A stretch of DNA of 64,000 nucleotides. Source: Actinacidiphila paucisporea (GTDB taxonomy: Bacteria > Actinomycetota > Actinomycetes > Streptomycetales > Streptomycetaceae). The notes beneath the pieces are model-generated. The model searched no databases. It worked only from the letters and a program-made list of their open reading frames with translations, and was not told where the DNA came from. Every line of letters begins with the position of its first letter. Positions within the stretch are counted from its first letter, which is position 1. The DNA is taken from assembly GCF_900142575.1 (NCBI RefSeq), contig NZ_FRBI01000007.1, forward strand, positions 240,938-304,937, read 5' to 3'. This document shows, piece by piece, positions 19,009-27,493 of this stretch. Both the position numbers and the translations under genes were made by a program.

Positions 19009-20274
19009 GTGCGTCGCCGTCTCATCTCCTCCACGCTGGCCGTGGTGCTCGTCGTCATCGCCGTCTTCGGGCTGTCCCTGATCTTCGTGGAGACCAGGAC
19101 CATCGAGAGCAGCGCGCGCGACGGCGTCGAGTCCGAGGCGGTGCGGCTGGTCGGCATCGTGGAGAACCGCATCGTGGCCGGCGAGAGCATCGACGCCAAG
19201 GGCCTGGACCGGCAGATCGCCGCCGACCGCTACGCGGTGGTGCAGGTGCCCGGCCACCCGCAGGTCACCCTCGGCGCCCGGCCCAAGGGCAAGGTCATCA
19301 CCTCCACCCAGCGCGGCGACCACGGCGAGTCCGTCACCGTGGAGCAGTCGCGCTCCACCGTCAGCGAGGAGATCGGCCGCAATCTGCTGGTGATCCTGGC
19401 CGTCGCGCTGCTCGCCGTGCTGGCCGCGGTCGGTCTGGCCGTACGCCAGGCCAAGCGGCTGGCCAGCCCGCTCAGCGACCTCGCGGCGACCGCCGAACGC
19501 CTCGGCTCCGGTGACCCCCGCCCCCGGCACCGCCGCTACGGCGTGCCGGAACTGGACCGGATCGCCGACGTGCTGGACGCCAGCGCCGAGCGGATCGGGC
19601 GGATGCTCACCGCGGAGCGCCGGCTCGCCTCCGACGCCTCGCACCAGCTGCGGACCCCGCTGACCGCGCTGTCGATGCGGCTGGAGGAGATCGTGGCCAC
19701 CGACGACCAGGAGACGGTCAAGGAGGAGGCGACGATCGCCCTCGGCCAGGTCGAGCGGCTCACCGACGTGGTGCAGCGGCTGCTGACCAACGCGCGCGAC
19801 CCGCGGACCGGGTCCGCGGTCTACTTCGACCTCGACGAGGTCATCAAGCAGCAGGTCGAGGAGTGGCGCCCGGCGTACCAGAACGAGGGCCGGGCCATCG
19901 TCCGCTCCGGCACTCCCGCGCTGCGGGCGGTGGGCACCCCGGGGGCAGTCGCGCAGGTGCTGGCCACCCTGATCGAGAACTCGCTGATGCACGGCGCGGG
20001 CACGGTGGGGCTGCGCACCCGGGTGACCGGCAACCAGGCGGTCGTCGAGGTGACCGACGAGGGCCGCGGGGTGCCGTCCGACCTGGGCGCGCGGGTCTTC
20101 GAGCGCACGGTCAGCGGCCGCAATTCGACCGGGCTCGGCCTGGCGCTCGCCCGCGACCTGGCCGAGGCCGACGGCGGCCGGCTCGAACTGCTCCAGCAGC
20201 ACCCCCCGGTCTTCGCCCTCTTCCTCGCCCGGCAGATGCAGCCCCCGCCGCCCCGCGAGGACATCGTCAGCTGA
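19009..20274 (+). CDS. Membrane sensor histidine kinase
   Basis: 421 residues from a GTG start. Transmembrane helices at about 6-26 and 126-147 enclose an extracytoplasmic sensor of about 100 residues. HAMP linker at about 148-200, then the dimerisation/phosphoacceptor box S-D-A-S-H-Q-L-R-T-P-L-T-A-L (H near residue 210) and an ATPase domain with the N-box T-L-I-E-N-S-L-M-H, G1 D-E-G-R-G-V and G2 S-T-G-L-G-L-A-L-A. It is expected to phosphorylate the response regulator encoded immediately upstream. The stimulus cannot be read from the sensor domain. Convergent with the GtrA gene 21 bases away. Confidence 0.94.
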   Translation: MRRRLISSTLAVVLVVIAVFGLSLIFVETRTIESSARDGVESEAVRLVGIVENRIVAGESIDAKGLDRQIAADRYAVVQVPGHPQVTLGARPKGKVITSTQRGDHGESVTVEQSRSTVSEEIGRNLLVILAVALLAVLAAVGLAVRQAKRLASPLSDLAATAERLGSGDPRPRHRRYGVPELDRIADVLDASAERIGRMLTAERRLASDASHQLRTPLTALSMRLEEIVATDDQETVKEEATIALGQVERLTDVVQRLLTNARDPRTGSAVYFDLDEVIKQQVEEWRPAYQNEGRAIVRSGTPALRAVGTPGAVAQVLATLIENSLMHGAGTVGLRTRVTGNQAVVEVTDEGRGVPSDLGARVFERTVSGRNSTGLGLALARDLAEADGGRLELLQQHPPVFALFLARQMQPPPPREDIVS

Positions 20275-20295
20275 GCGCCGGCGGCCGTGCGGCGG

Positions 20296-20856
20296 TCAGA
20301 CGCGCCGGTTCGCACCGGCCTTGCGCCGCCTGCGCCGATCCCCGGACACGCCGGTCGCGCCGGCGCACGTCGCGCCGCCGCCCGCCGTCAGGAAGGACTC
20401 GGCCTGCTCCACCGGGTCCCCCGCGGGGACCGCCCGGAAGACCCAGGTGCGGTACGACCAGAAGCGGAAGAGCGTCGCGACGCCGATGCCGACGAATTTG
20501 AAGATGTTGCTCTGCAGCTGGCTGTCCCAGTCGAAGCCGTACGTCGCCACGAACAGCACGCCGTTCTCGATCACCAGGCCGATGCAGCTGAAGCCCAGGA
20601 AGCGCCCCAGCTCCTTGGTGCGGCCTGCCTTGCCGCGGTCCCGGTAGGTGAAGTAGCGGAAGCCCAGGTAGTTGAAGGCGATGGACACCAGTGTCGCCAG
20701 CACGCTGGCCCGGACCGTCTGCAGCCCGGTGCTGTGCCGCACCAGGTTGAAGACCCCGATGTTGACCAGGACGCCCACACCGCCCACTGCCCCGAACTTC
20801 GCGATCTCGCGGTACATCAGGGCCAGCTTGCCGCGCAGGGCGCTGAATCCGGTCAT
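20296..20856 (-). CDS. GtrA-family membrane protein
   Basis: 186 residues with four predicted membrane helices (about 20-40, 50-70, 90-110 and 120-140) and the family's F-G-A-V-G-G-V-G-V and F-R-F-W-S-Y-R-T-W-V-F segments. GtrA proteins are small membrane components in polysaccharide synthesis, some acting as flippases for lipid-linked glucosyl or arabinosyl residues. The C-terminal 40 residues are a Gly/Arg-rich cytoplasmic tail. The gene stands alone, convergent with the histidine kinase and divergent from purK. A link to cell-wall glycans of the wider region is an inference. Confidence 0.87.
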   Translation of the reverse strand: MTGFSALRGKLALMYREIAKFGAVGGVGVLVNIGVFNLVRHSTGLQTVRASVLATLVSIAFNYLGFRYFTYRDRGKAGRTKELGRFLGFSCIGLVIENGVLFVATYGFDWDSQLQSNIFKFVGIGVATLFRFWSYRTWVFRAVPAGDPVEQAESFLTAGGGATCAGATGVSGDRRRRRKAGANRRV

Positions 20857-21013
20857 GGTGATCGCTCGGGCCCTGTCTGTCGGGGATGGTCGATGCCGCC
20901 GGTCGGCGGGGCAGGATTTCGGTGTCCTTCATGCTAACCGCCCCCCGGAAGTCGCCGCGGAGCCGTCCGGCGTTCGGGCGGTCGTACGCCGGATACGCTG
21001 GTAGGGCCATCAT

Positions 21014-21030
21014 CGGGGGATCGGCCCCCG
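21014..21030 (+). promoter_or_regulatory. Small hairpin in the purK leader
   Basis: CGGGGG (21014-21019) / CCCCCG (21025-21030) with a five-base loop, 22 bases before the GTG start of purK. The TACGCT-like -10 lies at about 20994. Possible leader structure only. Confidence 0.3.
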
Positions 21031-21052
21031 TGCACCACCGGCAGGAAAAAAC

Positions 21053-22192
21053 GTGACATTCCCCGTAGTCGGCATGGTCGGCGGCGGCCAGCTCGCCCGT
21101 ATGACCCACGAGGCGGGCATCCCGCTCGGCATCAGGTTCAGGATTCTCAGCGACACCGCACAGGACTCGGCCGCGCTGGTCGCCGCGGACGTCACCGTCG
21201 GCGACTACCGCGACCTCGACACGCTGCGCGCCTTCGCCCAGGGCTGCGACGTGATCACCTTCGACCACGAGCACGTGCCGACCGGGCACCTGCGCGCCCT
21301 GGAGGCGGACGGCGTCGTGGTACGCCCGGGGCCCGACGCGCTGCTGCACGCGCACGACAAGGGCGTCATGCGGGCCAGGCTCGCCGAGATCGGCGTGCCC
21401 TGCCCGCGCAACCGGATCGTCGCCGACCCGGCGGACGTCACCCGGTTCGCCGCGGAGACCGCGGGCTACCCGCTGGTCCTCAAGACGGTGACCGGCGGCT
21501 ACGACGGCAAGGGCGTGTGGTTCGTCCGGGCCGAGGCGGACGCGGCGGACGCCTTCCGCGCCGGGGTGCCGGTGCTCGCCGAGGAGAAGGTCGACTTCGT
21601 GCGCGAGCTGGCCGCGAACGTCGTGCGCTCGCCGCACGGCCAGGCGGTGGCCTATCCGGTGGTGGAGTCCGTGCAGGTCGACGGGGTGTGCGACACGGTG
21701 ATCGCGCCGGCGCCCGGCCTGCCCGACCTTCTCTCGGCGCGGGCCCAGCGCCTCGCGCTCACGGTGGCCCGCGAGCTCGGCGTGGTGGGCCATCTCGCCG
21801 TCGAGCTGTTCGAGACCGCCGACGGCCGCCTGCTGGTCAACGAGCTGGCGATGCGCCCGCACAACAGCGGCCACTGGACCATCGACGGCGCCGCCACCTC
21901 GCAGTTCGCCAACCACCTGCGGGCCGTGCTCGACCTGCCGCTCGGCGACCCGCGGCCGCGGACCCGCTGGACGGTGATGGCGAACGTGCTCGGCGGCGAC
22001 TACTCCGACATGTACGCCGGCTATCTGCACTGCATGGCCCGCGACCCCGGGCTGAAGATCCACATGTACGGCAAGGACGTGAAGCCCGGCCGCAAGGTCG
22101 GCCACGTCACCACCTACGGCGACGACCTGGACGACGTGCGCGAGCGCGCCCGTCACGCGGCCGACTACCTGCGAGGGACGATCGATGAGTGA
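21053..22192 (+). CDS. purK: 5-(carboxyamino)imidazole ribonucleotide synthase, ATPase subunit PurK
   Basis: 379 residues of the ATP-grasp superfamily. It carboxylates aminoimidazole ribonucleotide with ATP and bicarbonate, giving N5-CAIR, in purine synthesis. Recognisable parts are the N-terminal V-G-G-G-Q-L-A-R-M dinucleotide-like loop, F-D-H-E-H-V-P, the [14 protein letters not shown]-binding loop (about residues 143-153) and [12 protein letters not shown] with the metal-binding glutamate and asparagine. It starts with GTG at 21053 after an A-rich AGGAAAAAA site and overlaps purE by eight bases, so both are translated together. Confidence 0.97.
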   Translation: MTFPVVGMVGGGQLARMTHEAGIPLGIRFRILSDTAQDSAALVAADVTVGDYRDLDTLRAFAQGCDVITFDHEHVPTGHLRALEADGVVVRPGPDALLHAHDKGVMRARLAEIGVPCPRNRIVADPADVTRFAAETAGYPLVLKTVTGGYDGKGVWFVRAEADAADAFRAGVPVLAEEKVDFVRELAANVVRSPHGQAVAYPVVESVQVDGVCDTVIAPAPGLPDLLSARAQRLALTVARELGVVGHLAVELFETADGRLLVNELAMRPHNSGHWTIDGAATSQFANHLRAVLDLPLGDPRPRTRWTVMANVLGGDYSDMYAGYLHCMARDPGLKIHMYGKDVKPGRKVGHVTTYGDDLDDVRERARHAADYLRGTIDE

Positions 22193-22727
22193 AGCGAGCG
22201 GGACGGCCGTGCCCGCGGTGGGCATCGTCATGGGCTCCGACTCCGACTGGCCGGTGATGGAGGCCGCCGCCCACGCGCTGCAGGAGTTCGACGTCACCTT
22301 CGAGGTCGACGTCGTCTCGGCGCACCGCATGCCGCACGAGATGGTCGCCTACGGCGAGCAGGCCGCCGGCCGCGGGCTCCAGGTGATCATCGCGGGCGCC
22401 GGCGGCGCCGCGCACCTGCCCGGCATGCTCGCCTCGGTCACCCCGCTGCCGGTCATCGGGGTGCCGGTGCCGCTGAAGTACCTGGACGGCATGGACTCGC
22501 TGCTGTCCATCGTGCAGATGCCGGCCGGTGTGCCGGTCGCGACCGTCTCGGTGGCCGGCGCGCGCAACGCCGGGCTGCTCGCGGTCCGCATCCTGGCCGC
22601 GCACGACCAGGAGCTGCAGGCGCGGATGCGGGACTTCCAGGCATCGCTCAACGAGCAGGCCACCGAGAAGGGCCGCCGGCTGCGCGCCAAGGTGACCGGC
22701 GCGGCGGGCTTCGGCTTCGCCAAGTAG
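22185..22727 (+). CDS. purE: N5-carboxyaminoimidazole ribonucleotide mutase PurE
   Basis: 180 residues. Converts N5-CAIR, made by PurK, to CAIR by moving the carboxylate. The signature [12 protein letters not shown] at about residues 14-25, S-A-H-R-M-P with the catalytic histidine and the [12 protein letters not shown] loop identify class I PurE. It overlaps purK and is followed by a small hairpin terminator. The C-terminus is about ten residues longer than in E. coli, as in other actinobacteria. Confidence 0.97.
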   Translation: MSEASGTAVPAVGIVMGSDSDWPVMEAAAHALQEFDVTFEVDVVSAHRMPHEMVAYGEQAAGRGLQVIIAGAGGAAHLPGMLASVTPLPVIGVPVPLKYLDGMDSLLSIVQMPAGVPVATVSVAGARNAGLLAVRILAAHDQELQARMRDFQASLNEQATEKGRRLRAKVTGAAGFGFAK

Positions 22728-22742
22728 GCCGCCGCCGTGTGC

Positions 22743-22763
22743 GCCGCCGCCGTGTGCGGCGGC
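22743..22763 (+). terminator. Hairpin after purE
   Basis: GCCGCCGC (22743-22750) / GCGGCGGC (22756-22763), five-base loop, 16 bases after the purE stop. It sits inside a short GCCGCC-rich tandem repeat. Confidence 0.5.
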
Positions 22764-22784
22764 GTGACGGCGTATGCCGCCGCA

Positions 22785-22790
22785 TAGGCT
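22785..22790 (+). promoter_or_regulatory. TAGGCT -10 of the leaderless dipeptidase gene
   Basis: TAGGCT ends seven bases before the ATG at 22798, with no ribosome-binding site, a typical streptomycete leaderless promoter. Confidence 0.5.
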
Positions 22791-22797
22791 GGCCTGC

Positions 22798-23976
22798 ATG
22801 GACCTCCTCGCCCGCGCCCGCGACCTGCTCGCCGCCCACCCCGTCGTCGACGGGCACAACGACCTGCCCTGGGCGCTGCGCAAGCAGGTCTCCTACGACC
22901 TCGACCGGCTGGACATCTCGGCCGACCAGAGCGACCGGCTGCACACCGACATCCCCCGGCTGCGGGCCGGCGGCGTCGGCGGCCAGTTCTGGTCGGTCTA
23001 CGTGTCGGTGGAACTGGCCGGCGCGGACGCGGTCACCGCGACCCTGGAGCAGATCGACGTCGTCCACCGGATGACCGAGCGCTATCCCGACGACCTGATG
23101 CTCGCGCTGACCGCCGACGACCTCGAGGAAGCCCGTGGCAGGGGCCGTATCGCCTCACTGATGGGCGCCGAGGGCGGTCACAGCATCGACTGCTCCCTGG
23201 CCGTTCTGCGGGCCTTCCACGCCCTCGGCGTGCGCTACATGACGCTCACCCACAACGACAACACCCCGTGGGCGGACTCCGCCACCGACGAGCCCGCCGC
23301 CGGCGGCCTGACCGCCTTCGGCGAGGAGGTCGTCAGGGAGATGAACCGGCTCGGCATGCTGGTGGATCTCTCGCACGTCTCCGCCGACACCATGCGCGCC
23401 GCCCTGCGGGTGGCCGAGGCGCCGGTGCTCTTCTCGCACTCCTCGGCCCGCGCGGTCTGCGACCACGTGCGCAACATCCCCGACGACGTGCTCGCCCGAC
23501 TGCCCGTCAACGGAGGCGTGGCCATGGCCACCTTCGTACCGAAGTTCATCCTCCCCGCGGCCATCGAGTGGACCGCGGCGGCCGACGACAACATGCGCGC
23601 GCACGGGCTGCACCCGCTGGACACCACCCCGCGGGGGATGGCCGTCCAGCGGGCCTACGAAGCGGCGCACCCGCGCCCGGCAGCCACTGCGGCGACCGTC
23701 GCGGACCACCTCGACCACATGCGCGAGGTGGCCGGCGTCGACCACATCGGCATCGGCGGCGACTTCGACGGCACCGCCTTCACACCCGACGGCCTGAGCG
23801 ACGTGGCCGGCTACCCGAACCTGGTCGCCGAGCTCCTGCGCCGCGGCTGGTCGGACGCCGACCTGGCCAAGCTGACGTGGCACAACGCGGTGCGGGTGCT
23901 GCGCGACGCGGAGTCGGCCGCGGCCGCGCTCCGGGTGAAGCGCGGGCCGTCGACCATGGCGCAGCCGGTCGGCTGA
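22798..23976 (+). CDS. Membrane dipeptidase (renal-dipeptidase family, M19)
   Basis: 392 residues, amidohydrolase fold with a binuclear zinc site. Ligand motifs are V-D-G-H-N-D-L-P (about 18-25), G-A-E-G-G-H-S-I-D with the bridging glutamate, L-S-H-V-S, F-S-H-S-S-A-R and G-I-G-G-D-F-D-G with the catalytic aspartate. No signal peptide is visible, so the enzyme is cytoplasmic despite the family name. It closely resembles, from memory, Sco3058 of S. coelicolor, a structurally studied enzyme that prefers L-Xaa-D-Xaa dipeptides, so turnover of D-amino-acid peptides from cell wall or metabolites is plausible. ATG 22798 was chosen over 22774 because of the leaderless promoter and domain start. Confidence 0.93.
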   Translation: MDLLARARDLLAAHPVVDGHNDLPWALRKQVSYDLDRLDISADQSDRLHTDIPRLRAGGVGGQFWSVYVSVELAGADAVTATLEQIDVVHRMTERYPDDLMLALTADDLEEARGRGRIASLMGAEGGHSIDCSLAVLRAFHALGVRYMTLTHNDNTPWADSATDEPAAGGLTAFGEEVVREMNRLGMLVDLSHVSADTMRAALRVAEAPVLFSHSSARAVCDHVRNIPDDVLARLPVNGGVAMATFVPKFILPAAIEWTAAADDNMRAHGLHPLDTTPRGMAVQRAYEAAHPRPAATAATVADHLDHMREVAGVDHIGIGGDFDGTAFTPDGLSDVAGYPNLVAELLRRGWSDADLAKLTWHNAVRVLRDAESAAAALRVKRGPSTMAQPVG

Positions 23977-24012
23977 CCCCGTCCGGCCCCGGTCAGGGCC
24001 GCGCGGGCGGCC

Positions 24013-24381
24013 TCAGCAGGCGCACAGGCAGAAGGGGTGCCCGGCGGGGTCGGCGTAGACCCGCCAGTTGCGGGTGCCTTCGAGGTCGCCCTCCAGCAGG
24101 GTCGCGCCCAGCGCGAGCACCTTCTTCTCCGCGTCGTCCATCTCCGGGCGCGGCACCGCGATGTCCGTGTGGAACTGCTGCGGGCGCTCAGGGTCGGGCC
24201 ACTCGGGCGCCCGGTGTCCTGGGGCGAGCTGGAAGGACAGCGCGGGACCGTCCTCGCGGTTCAGTTCCACCCACGTCTCGTCCTCCACCTCGACGGTGCC
24301 GCCCACCAGCTCGGCGTAGAACGCGGCAAGGGCGGCGGGGTCGGGACAGTCGAGGACGACGGCGCTCAGCCGGCCGATCAT
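24013..24381 (-). CDS. VOC-superfamily (glyoxalase/bleomycin-resistance-like) protein
   Basis: 122 residues, one two-module VOC domain (paired beta-alpha-beta-beta-beta units) with D-C-P-D-P-A-A-L-A-A-F-Y near the start, a central F-H-T-D-I-A-V strand with its metal-type histidine, and D-P-A-G-H-P-F-C-L-C at the end. Enzymes of this fold isomerise, open or hydroxylate small molecules; single-domain members with this ending are common, uncharacterised streptomycete proteins. Divergent from the CGNR regulator across an 83-base region full of repeated GTTACCG elements, so it may be controlled by that regulator. Confidence 0.82.
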   Translation of the reverse strand: MIGRLSAVVLDCPDPAALAAFYAELVGGTVEVEDETWVELNREDGPALSFQLAPGHRAPEWPDPERPQQFHTDIAVPRPEMDDAEKKVLALGATLLEGDLEGTRNWRVYADPAGHPFCLCAC

Positions 24382-24404
24382 GCGGGTCCTTTCGTCGGAA
24401 CGGT

Positions 24405-24464
24405 GTTACCGGCTTAGGCGTGCTACCGGTAACCGTTACTTCATGATGGCGGTACGGCGGTAAC
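24405..24464. promoter_or_regulatory. Cluster of GTTACCG/CGGTAAC operator half-sites
   Basis: GTTACCGG (24405-24412), CCGGTAAC (24426-24433), GTTAC (24435-24439, forming the palindrome GTAACCGTTAC at 24429-24439) and CGGTAAC (24458-24464). Four related half-sites fill the gap between the VOC and CGNR genes, the last directly before the CGNR GTG start. Confidence 0.55.
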
Positions 24465-25049
24465 GTGGCAAGGGTGGAGCAGCCCGGAGTACGCGATCCC
24501 GCGCCCGAACCGCTGCGGCTCGTGCAGGACCTGGTCAACACCGTGGACCTGGAGGGCGGCAGCGAGGAGTTGCGTACCGCCGAGGAGGCCGCGGACTGGG
24601 CGCGCGGCCGGGGCCTGTCGGGGCGCGGCTACGACGCGGACGCCCTCGCCGACGTCCTGACGCTGCGGGAGGCCCTGCGGGACGTCTGCGCGGCCCACGC
24701 GGGCACCGACGTCCCCGCCGCCACCACGGCCGCCCTGGACCGGCTGCTGGCGCGCGCACCGCTGCGGCTGGCCGTCGACGCCGAGGGTCGCGCGACCGTG
24801 GTCCCCGCCGGCGGGCTCGCCGGCGCGGACGAGCTGGCCGCCGCGGTGGCGGCGGCCATCGTGCGGGCCACCGCCGACGGCACCTGGCCGCGGCTGAAGG
24901 CCTGCGCCGCCGGCACCTGCCGCTGGGTCTACTACGACCGCAGCCCGGCGGGCCGCAGCCGCTGGTGCACGATGGCGATCTGCGGCAGCCGGGCCAAGAT
25001 GCGGACCTACCGGAAGAACGGGCGGGTCAGCGCGCCGGAAGCGGGCTGA
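24465..25049 (+). CDS. CGNR zinc-finger (ABATE domain) putative transcriptional regulator
   Basis: 194 residues. An N-terminal ABATE-type domain (about 15-145; L-R-L-V-Q-D-L-V-N-T opening) precedes a C-terminal zinc ribbon with C-x4-C, then W-C-T-M-A-I-C-G-S-R-A-K-M-R-x-Y-R-K, the variant CGSR of the CGNR motif. Such proteins are thought to be ligand-responsive DNA-binding regulators of stress genes. The start is GTG 24465 (GTG 24474 is an alternative) with no ribosome-binding site, so probably leaderless. Repeated half-sites directly upstream suggest autoregulation and control of the divergent VOC gene. Its 3' end overlaps the next, convergent gene by 23 bases. Confidence 0.82.
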   Translation: MARVEQPGVRDPAPEPLRLVQDLVNTVDLEGGSEELRTAEEAADWARGRGLSGRGYDADALADVLTLREALRDVCAAHAGTDVPAATTAALDRLLARAPLRLAVDAEGRATVVPAGGLAGADELAAAVAAAIVRATADGTWPRLKACAAGTCRWVYYDRSPAGRSRWCTMAICGSRAKMRTYRKNGRVSAPEAG

Positions 25050-25881
25050 CCCCGGCCGCGGCGCCGGACCTGCGGTGCGCGGCGGCGGTGAGGCCGACCG
25101 CTACCGCGATCACCGCGGCCAGGACCAGGCTCACCGGCCCCGTGCCCCAGCCGAGCCCGCCACGGGAGACGGGCACGCCCATCCAGTCGGCGAAGGACGC
25201 GCCCAGCGGGCGGGTCAGCACGTAGGCCCACCAGAAGGTGGCCACCGCGCTCATGCCGGCCAGCCGTCCCAGCGCGGGGACGGCGATCAGCGCGGCGAAG
25301 GCGACACCGGAGGAGAAGTAGCCCAGGTGCCAGGTGCCCGCGGTCAGGTCGCCCGTGGCGGTGCCGAGCGCGAAGGTGGTGAGCACCGTCGCCCAGTAGA
25401 ACCGCTCCCGGCGCACGGTGCTGATGCTGTGGATCGACAAGGTGCCCTCGCTGCGGTACCAGGCGATGAGCACTCCCGCGAGCAGCAGGGCGAAGGCGAC
25501 GGTGGAGACGGCGTACGGGATGCCGCCGACGACATGGATGACGTCGGCGGCCATGGTGCCGAACACGCTGACCATGACGACGGCCGACCAGTAGATCCAC
25601 GGCGAATAGCGCGGGGCGCGCAACTGCAGCATCAGTGCCGCCGCCAGGCCGAGCAGCCCGATCGCGCCCGCGAGCACCGGGCTCATGGCGCGGCCGAGGA
25701 AGTCGGACGTCGTCTCGCCCATGCCGGTGGTGAGCACCTTGGTCACCCAGAAGCCGACGGTGATCCTGGCCGGCACCTTGGTCCACGCCGTGGCGGCGGC
25801 GGCACCGCCGCGGGGTACGGCCGTCCGCCGGTGGCGGGTGCCGGTCCCGCCCGGCCTGGAGTCGTTCATGGGCACCGCCAT
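25027..25881 (-). CDS. COG4705-type multi-pass membrane protein
   Basis: 284 residues (280 if translation begins at 25869). After about 30 hydrophilic residues comes the family signature K-V-P-A-R-I-T-V-G-F-W-V-T-K-V-L-T-T-G-M-G-E-T, followed by eight or so membrane helices in which the G-M-G-E-T-T-S-D-F and F-A-L-G-T-A-T-G-D-L motifs form an internal repeat. Related proteins are described only as membrane-anchored; some are linked to metal or acid stress. No biochemical function is established. A perfect palindrome 44 bases upstream points to a dedicated regulator. Confidence 0.8.
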   Translation of the reverse strand: MAVPMNDSRPGGTGTRHRRTAVPRGGAAAATAWTKVPARITVGFWVTKVLTTGMGETTSDFLGRAMSPVLAGAIGLLGLAAALMLQLRAPRYSPWIYWSAVVMVSVFGTMAADVIHVVGGIPYAVSTVAFALLLAGVLIAWYRSEGTLSIHSISTVRRERFYWATVLTTFALGTATGDLTAGTWHLGYFSSGVAFAALIAVPALGRLAGMSAVATFWWAYVLTRPLGASFADWMGVPVSRGGLGWGTGPVSLVLAAVIAVAVGLTAAAHRRSGAAAGVSPLPAR

Positions 25882-25924
25882 TCCCGGCGCCGGTGCGCCG
25901 CAGCCACTTCCCGGTTCGACCCGG

Positions 25925-25944
25925 CGTCTACAGGACTGTAGACG
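25925..25944. promoter_or_regulatory. Perfect palindrome CGTCTACAG-GA-CTGTAGACG, probable operator
   Basis: Nine-base arms with a two-base centre, 44 bases upstream of the COG4705 gene start. The CTACAG/CTGTAG half-sites recall operators of the BlaI/CopY winged-helix family, although the spacing differs. Confidence 0.5.
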
Positions 25945-26037
25945 AAGTGGTCGGGGGCACCGCCGCCGACCACCCCGGCTTTACCGGTTCTATGCCTGCG
26001 CAGCTCGCTGCGCCCGCGTTACTGCGAGCCCTCTGCC

Positions 26038-27378
26038 CTACGCGTGCGGGCGGCCCATCGCGCGGTAGGTCCAGCCGGCCTTCCGCCACACGGCCGGGTC
26101 CAGGGAGTTGCGGCCGTCGAGCACCGAGCGGCCGCGCGCCACGTCGGCCAGCTCGCCCGGGTCCAGCTCGCGGAATTCCCGCCACTCGGTCAGGTGCAGC
26201 ACTATGTCGGCGCCCCGTACCGCGTCCAGAGCCGTCTGTGCGTAGCCGAGGGTGGGGAAGAGCGAGCGGGCGTTGTCCATGCCCTTGGGGTCGTAGACGG
26301 TGACCTGACCGCCCTGCAACTGGATCTGGCCCGCCACGTTGAGCGCGGGGGAGTCCCGTACGTCGTCGGAGTCCGGCTTGAAGGTCGCGCCGAGCACCGC
26401 GACCCGGCAGCCGAGGAAACCGCCGCCCAGTGCCTCGCGGGCCATCTCCACCATGTGGGTGCGGCGCCGCATGTTGATGGAGTCGACCTCGCGCAGGAAG
26501 GTCAGCGCCTGGTCGGCGCCCAGCTCGCCGGCCCTGGCCATGAAGGCGCGGATGTCCTTGGGCAGGCAGCCGCCGCCGAAGCCGATGCCGGCCCGCAGGA
26601 ACTTGCGGCCGATCCGGTCGTCGTAGCCGATCGCCTCGGCGAGCTTGGCCACGTCGCCGCCGGCCGCCTCGCTGACCTCGGCCATGGCGTTGATGAACGA
26701 GATCTTCGTGGCGAGGAAGGCGTTCGCCGCGGTCTTGACCAGCTCGGCCGTCGGATAGTCGGCGACGACGAAAGGAGTGCCTTCTGCGATGGGTGTGGCG
26801 TAAACCTCCCGCAGGAGGGATTCCGCGCGCTCGCTCGTCACGCCCACCACGATCCGGTCCGGGTGCAGGGTGTCCTGCACCGCGAAGCCCTCGCGCAGGA
26901 ACTCCGGATTCCACGCCAGCTCCACGCCCGCGCCCGCCGGCGCCAGCTCGGCCAGCAGCGCCGCCAGCCGGGCCGCGCTGCCCACCGGCACGGTGGACTT
27001 GCCGACCACCAGCGCGTGCCGCCGCAGATGCGGGGCCAGCATCGAGAAGGCGCGGTCCACGTAGCTCATGTCGCAGGCGTACTCGCCCTGCTTCTGCGGG
27101 GTGTTGACGCACACGAAGTGCACGTCGCCGAATTCGGCCACCTCCTCCCACGACAGGGTGAAGCGCAGCCGCCCGCTCGACCCCTCGATCCCCGCCACGT
27201 GCTTGGCGAGCAGCTCTTCGAGACCCGGCTCGAACATCGGCACCCGGCCCTGCGACAGCATCTCGATCTTTCGCGGCTCGATGTCGAGCGCGAGCACGTC
27301 GAAACCGAGTTCGGCCATGGCGACGGCGTGGGTGGCGCCGAGATAGCCGGTACCGATGACGGTGAGCTTCAGTGGCAT
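26038..27378 (-). CDS. ugd: UDP-glucose 6-dehydrogenase
   Basis: 446 residues. Oxidises UDP-glucose twice with NAD+ to UDP-glucuronate, a precursor of wall uronic-acid polymers and capsular glycans. The Rossmann loop V-I-G-T-G-Y-L-G lies at residues 7-14, the middle domain has E-F-L-R-E-G-F-A, and the catalytic cysteine is in G-F-G-G-G-C-L-P-K-D. The start is ATG 27378 beside the conserved M-P-L-K-L-T; upstream in-frame sequence reaching 27873 is antisense to the next gene and not part of the protein. Divergent from an LCP ligase gene, consistent with a role in envelope glycopolymer supply. Confidence 0.96.
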   Translation of the reverse strand: MPLKLTVIGTGYLGATHAVAMAELGFDVLALDIEPRKIEMLSQGRVPMFEPGLEELLAKHVAGIEGSSGRLRFTLSWEEVAEFGDVHFVCVNTPQKQGEYACDMSYVDRAFSMLAPHLRRHALVVGKSTVPVGSAARLAALLAELAPAGAGVELAWNPEFLREGFAVQDTLHPDRIVVGVTSERAESLLREVYATPIAEGTPFVVADYPTAELVKTAANAFLATKISFINAMAEVSEAAGGDVAKLAEAIGYDDRIGRKFLRAGIGFGGGCLPKDIRAFMARAGELGADQALTFLREVDSINMRRRTHMVEMAREALGGGFLGCRVAVLGATFKPDSDDVRDSPALNVAGQIQLQGGQVTVYDPKGMDNARSLFPTLGYAQTALDAVRGADIVLHLTEWREFRELDPGELADVARGRSVLDGRNSLDPAVWRKAGWTYRAMGRPHA

Positions 27379-27493
27379 GGGCCAGAGCATAGTCGGCACA
27401 GGCTGGGCCAAACGGGGGGCGCGTGCAGGTCGGCCGGTCCACAATGCGGTGACTCGACCACAGGGGTGGGGAACGGCAGGGGTGGGGGCGATC

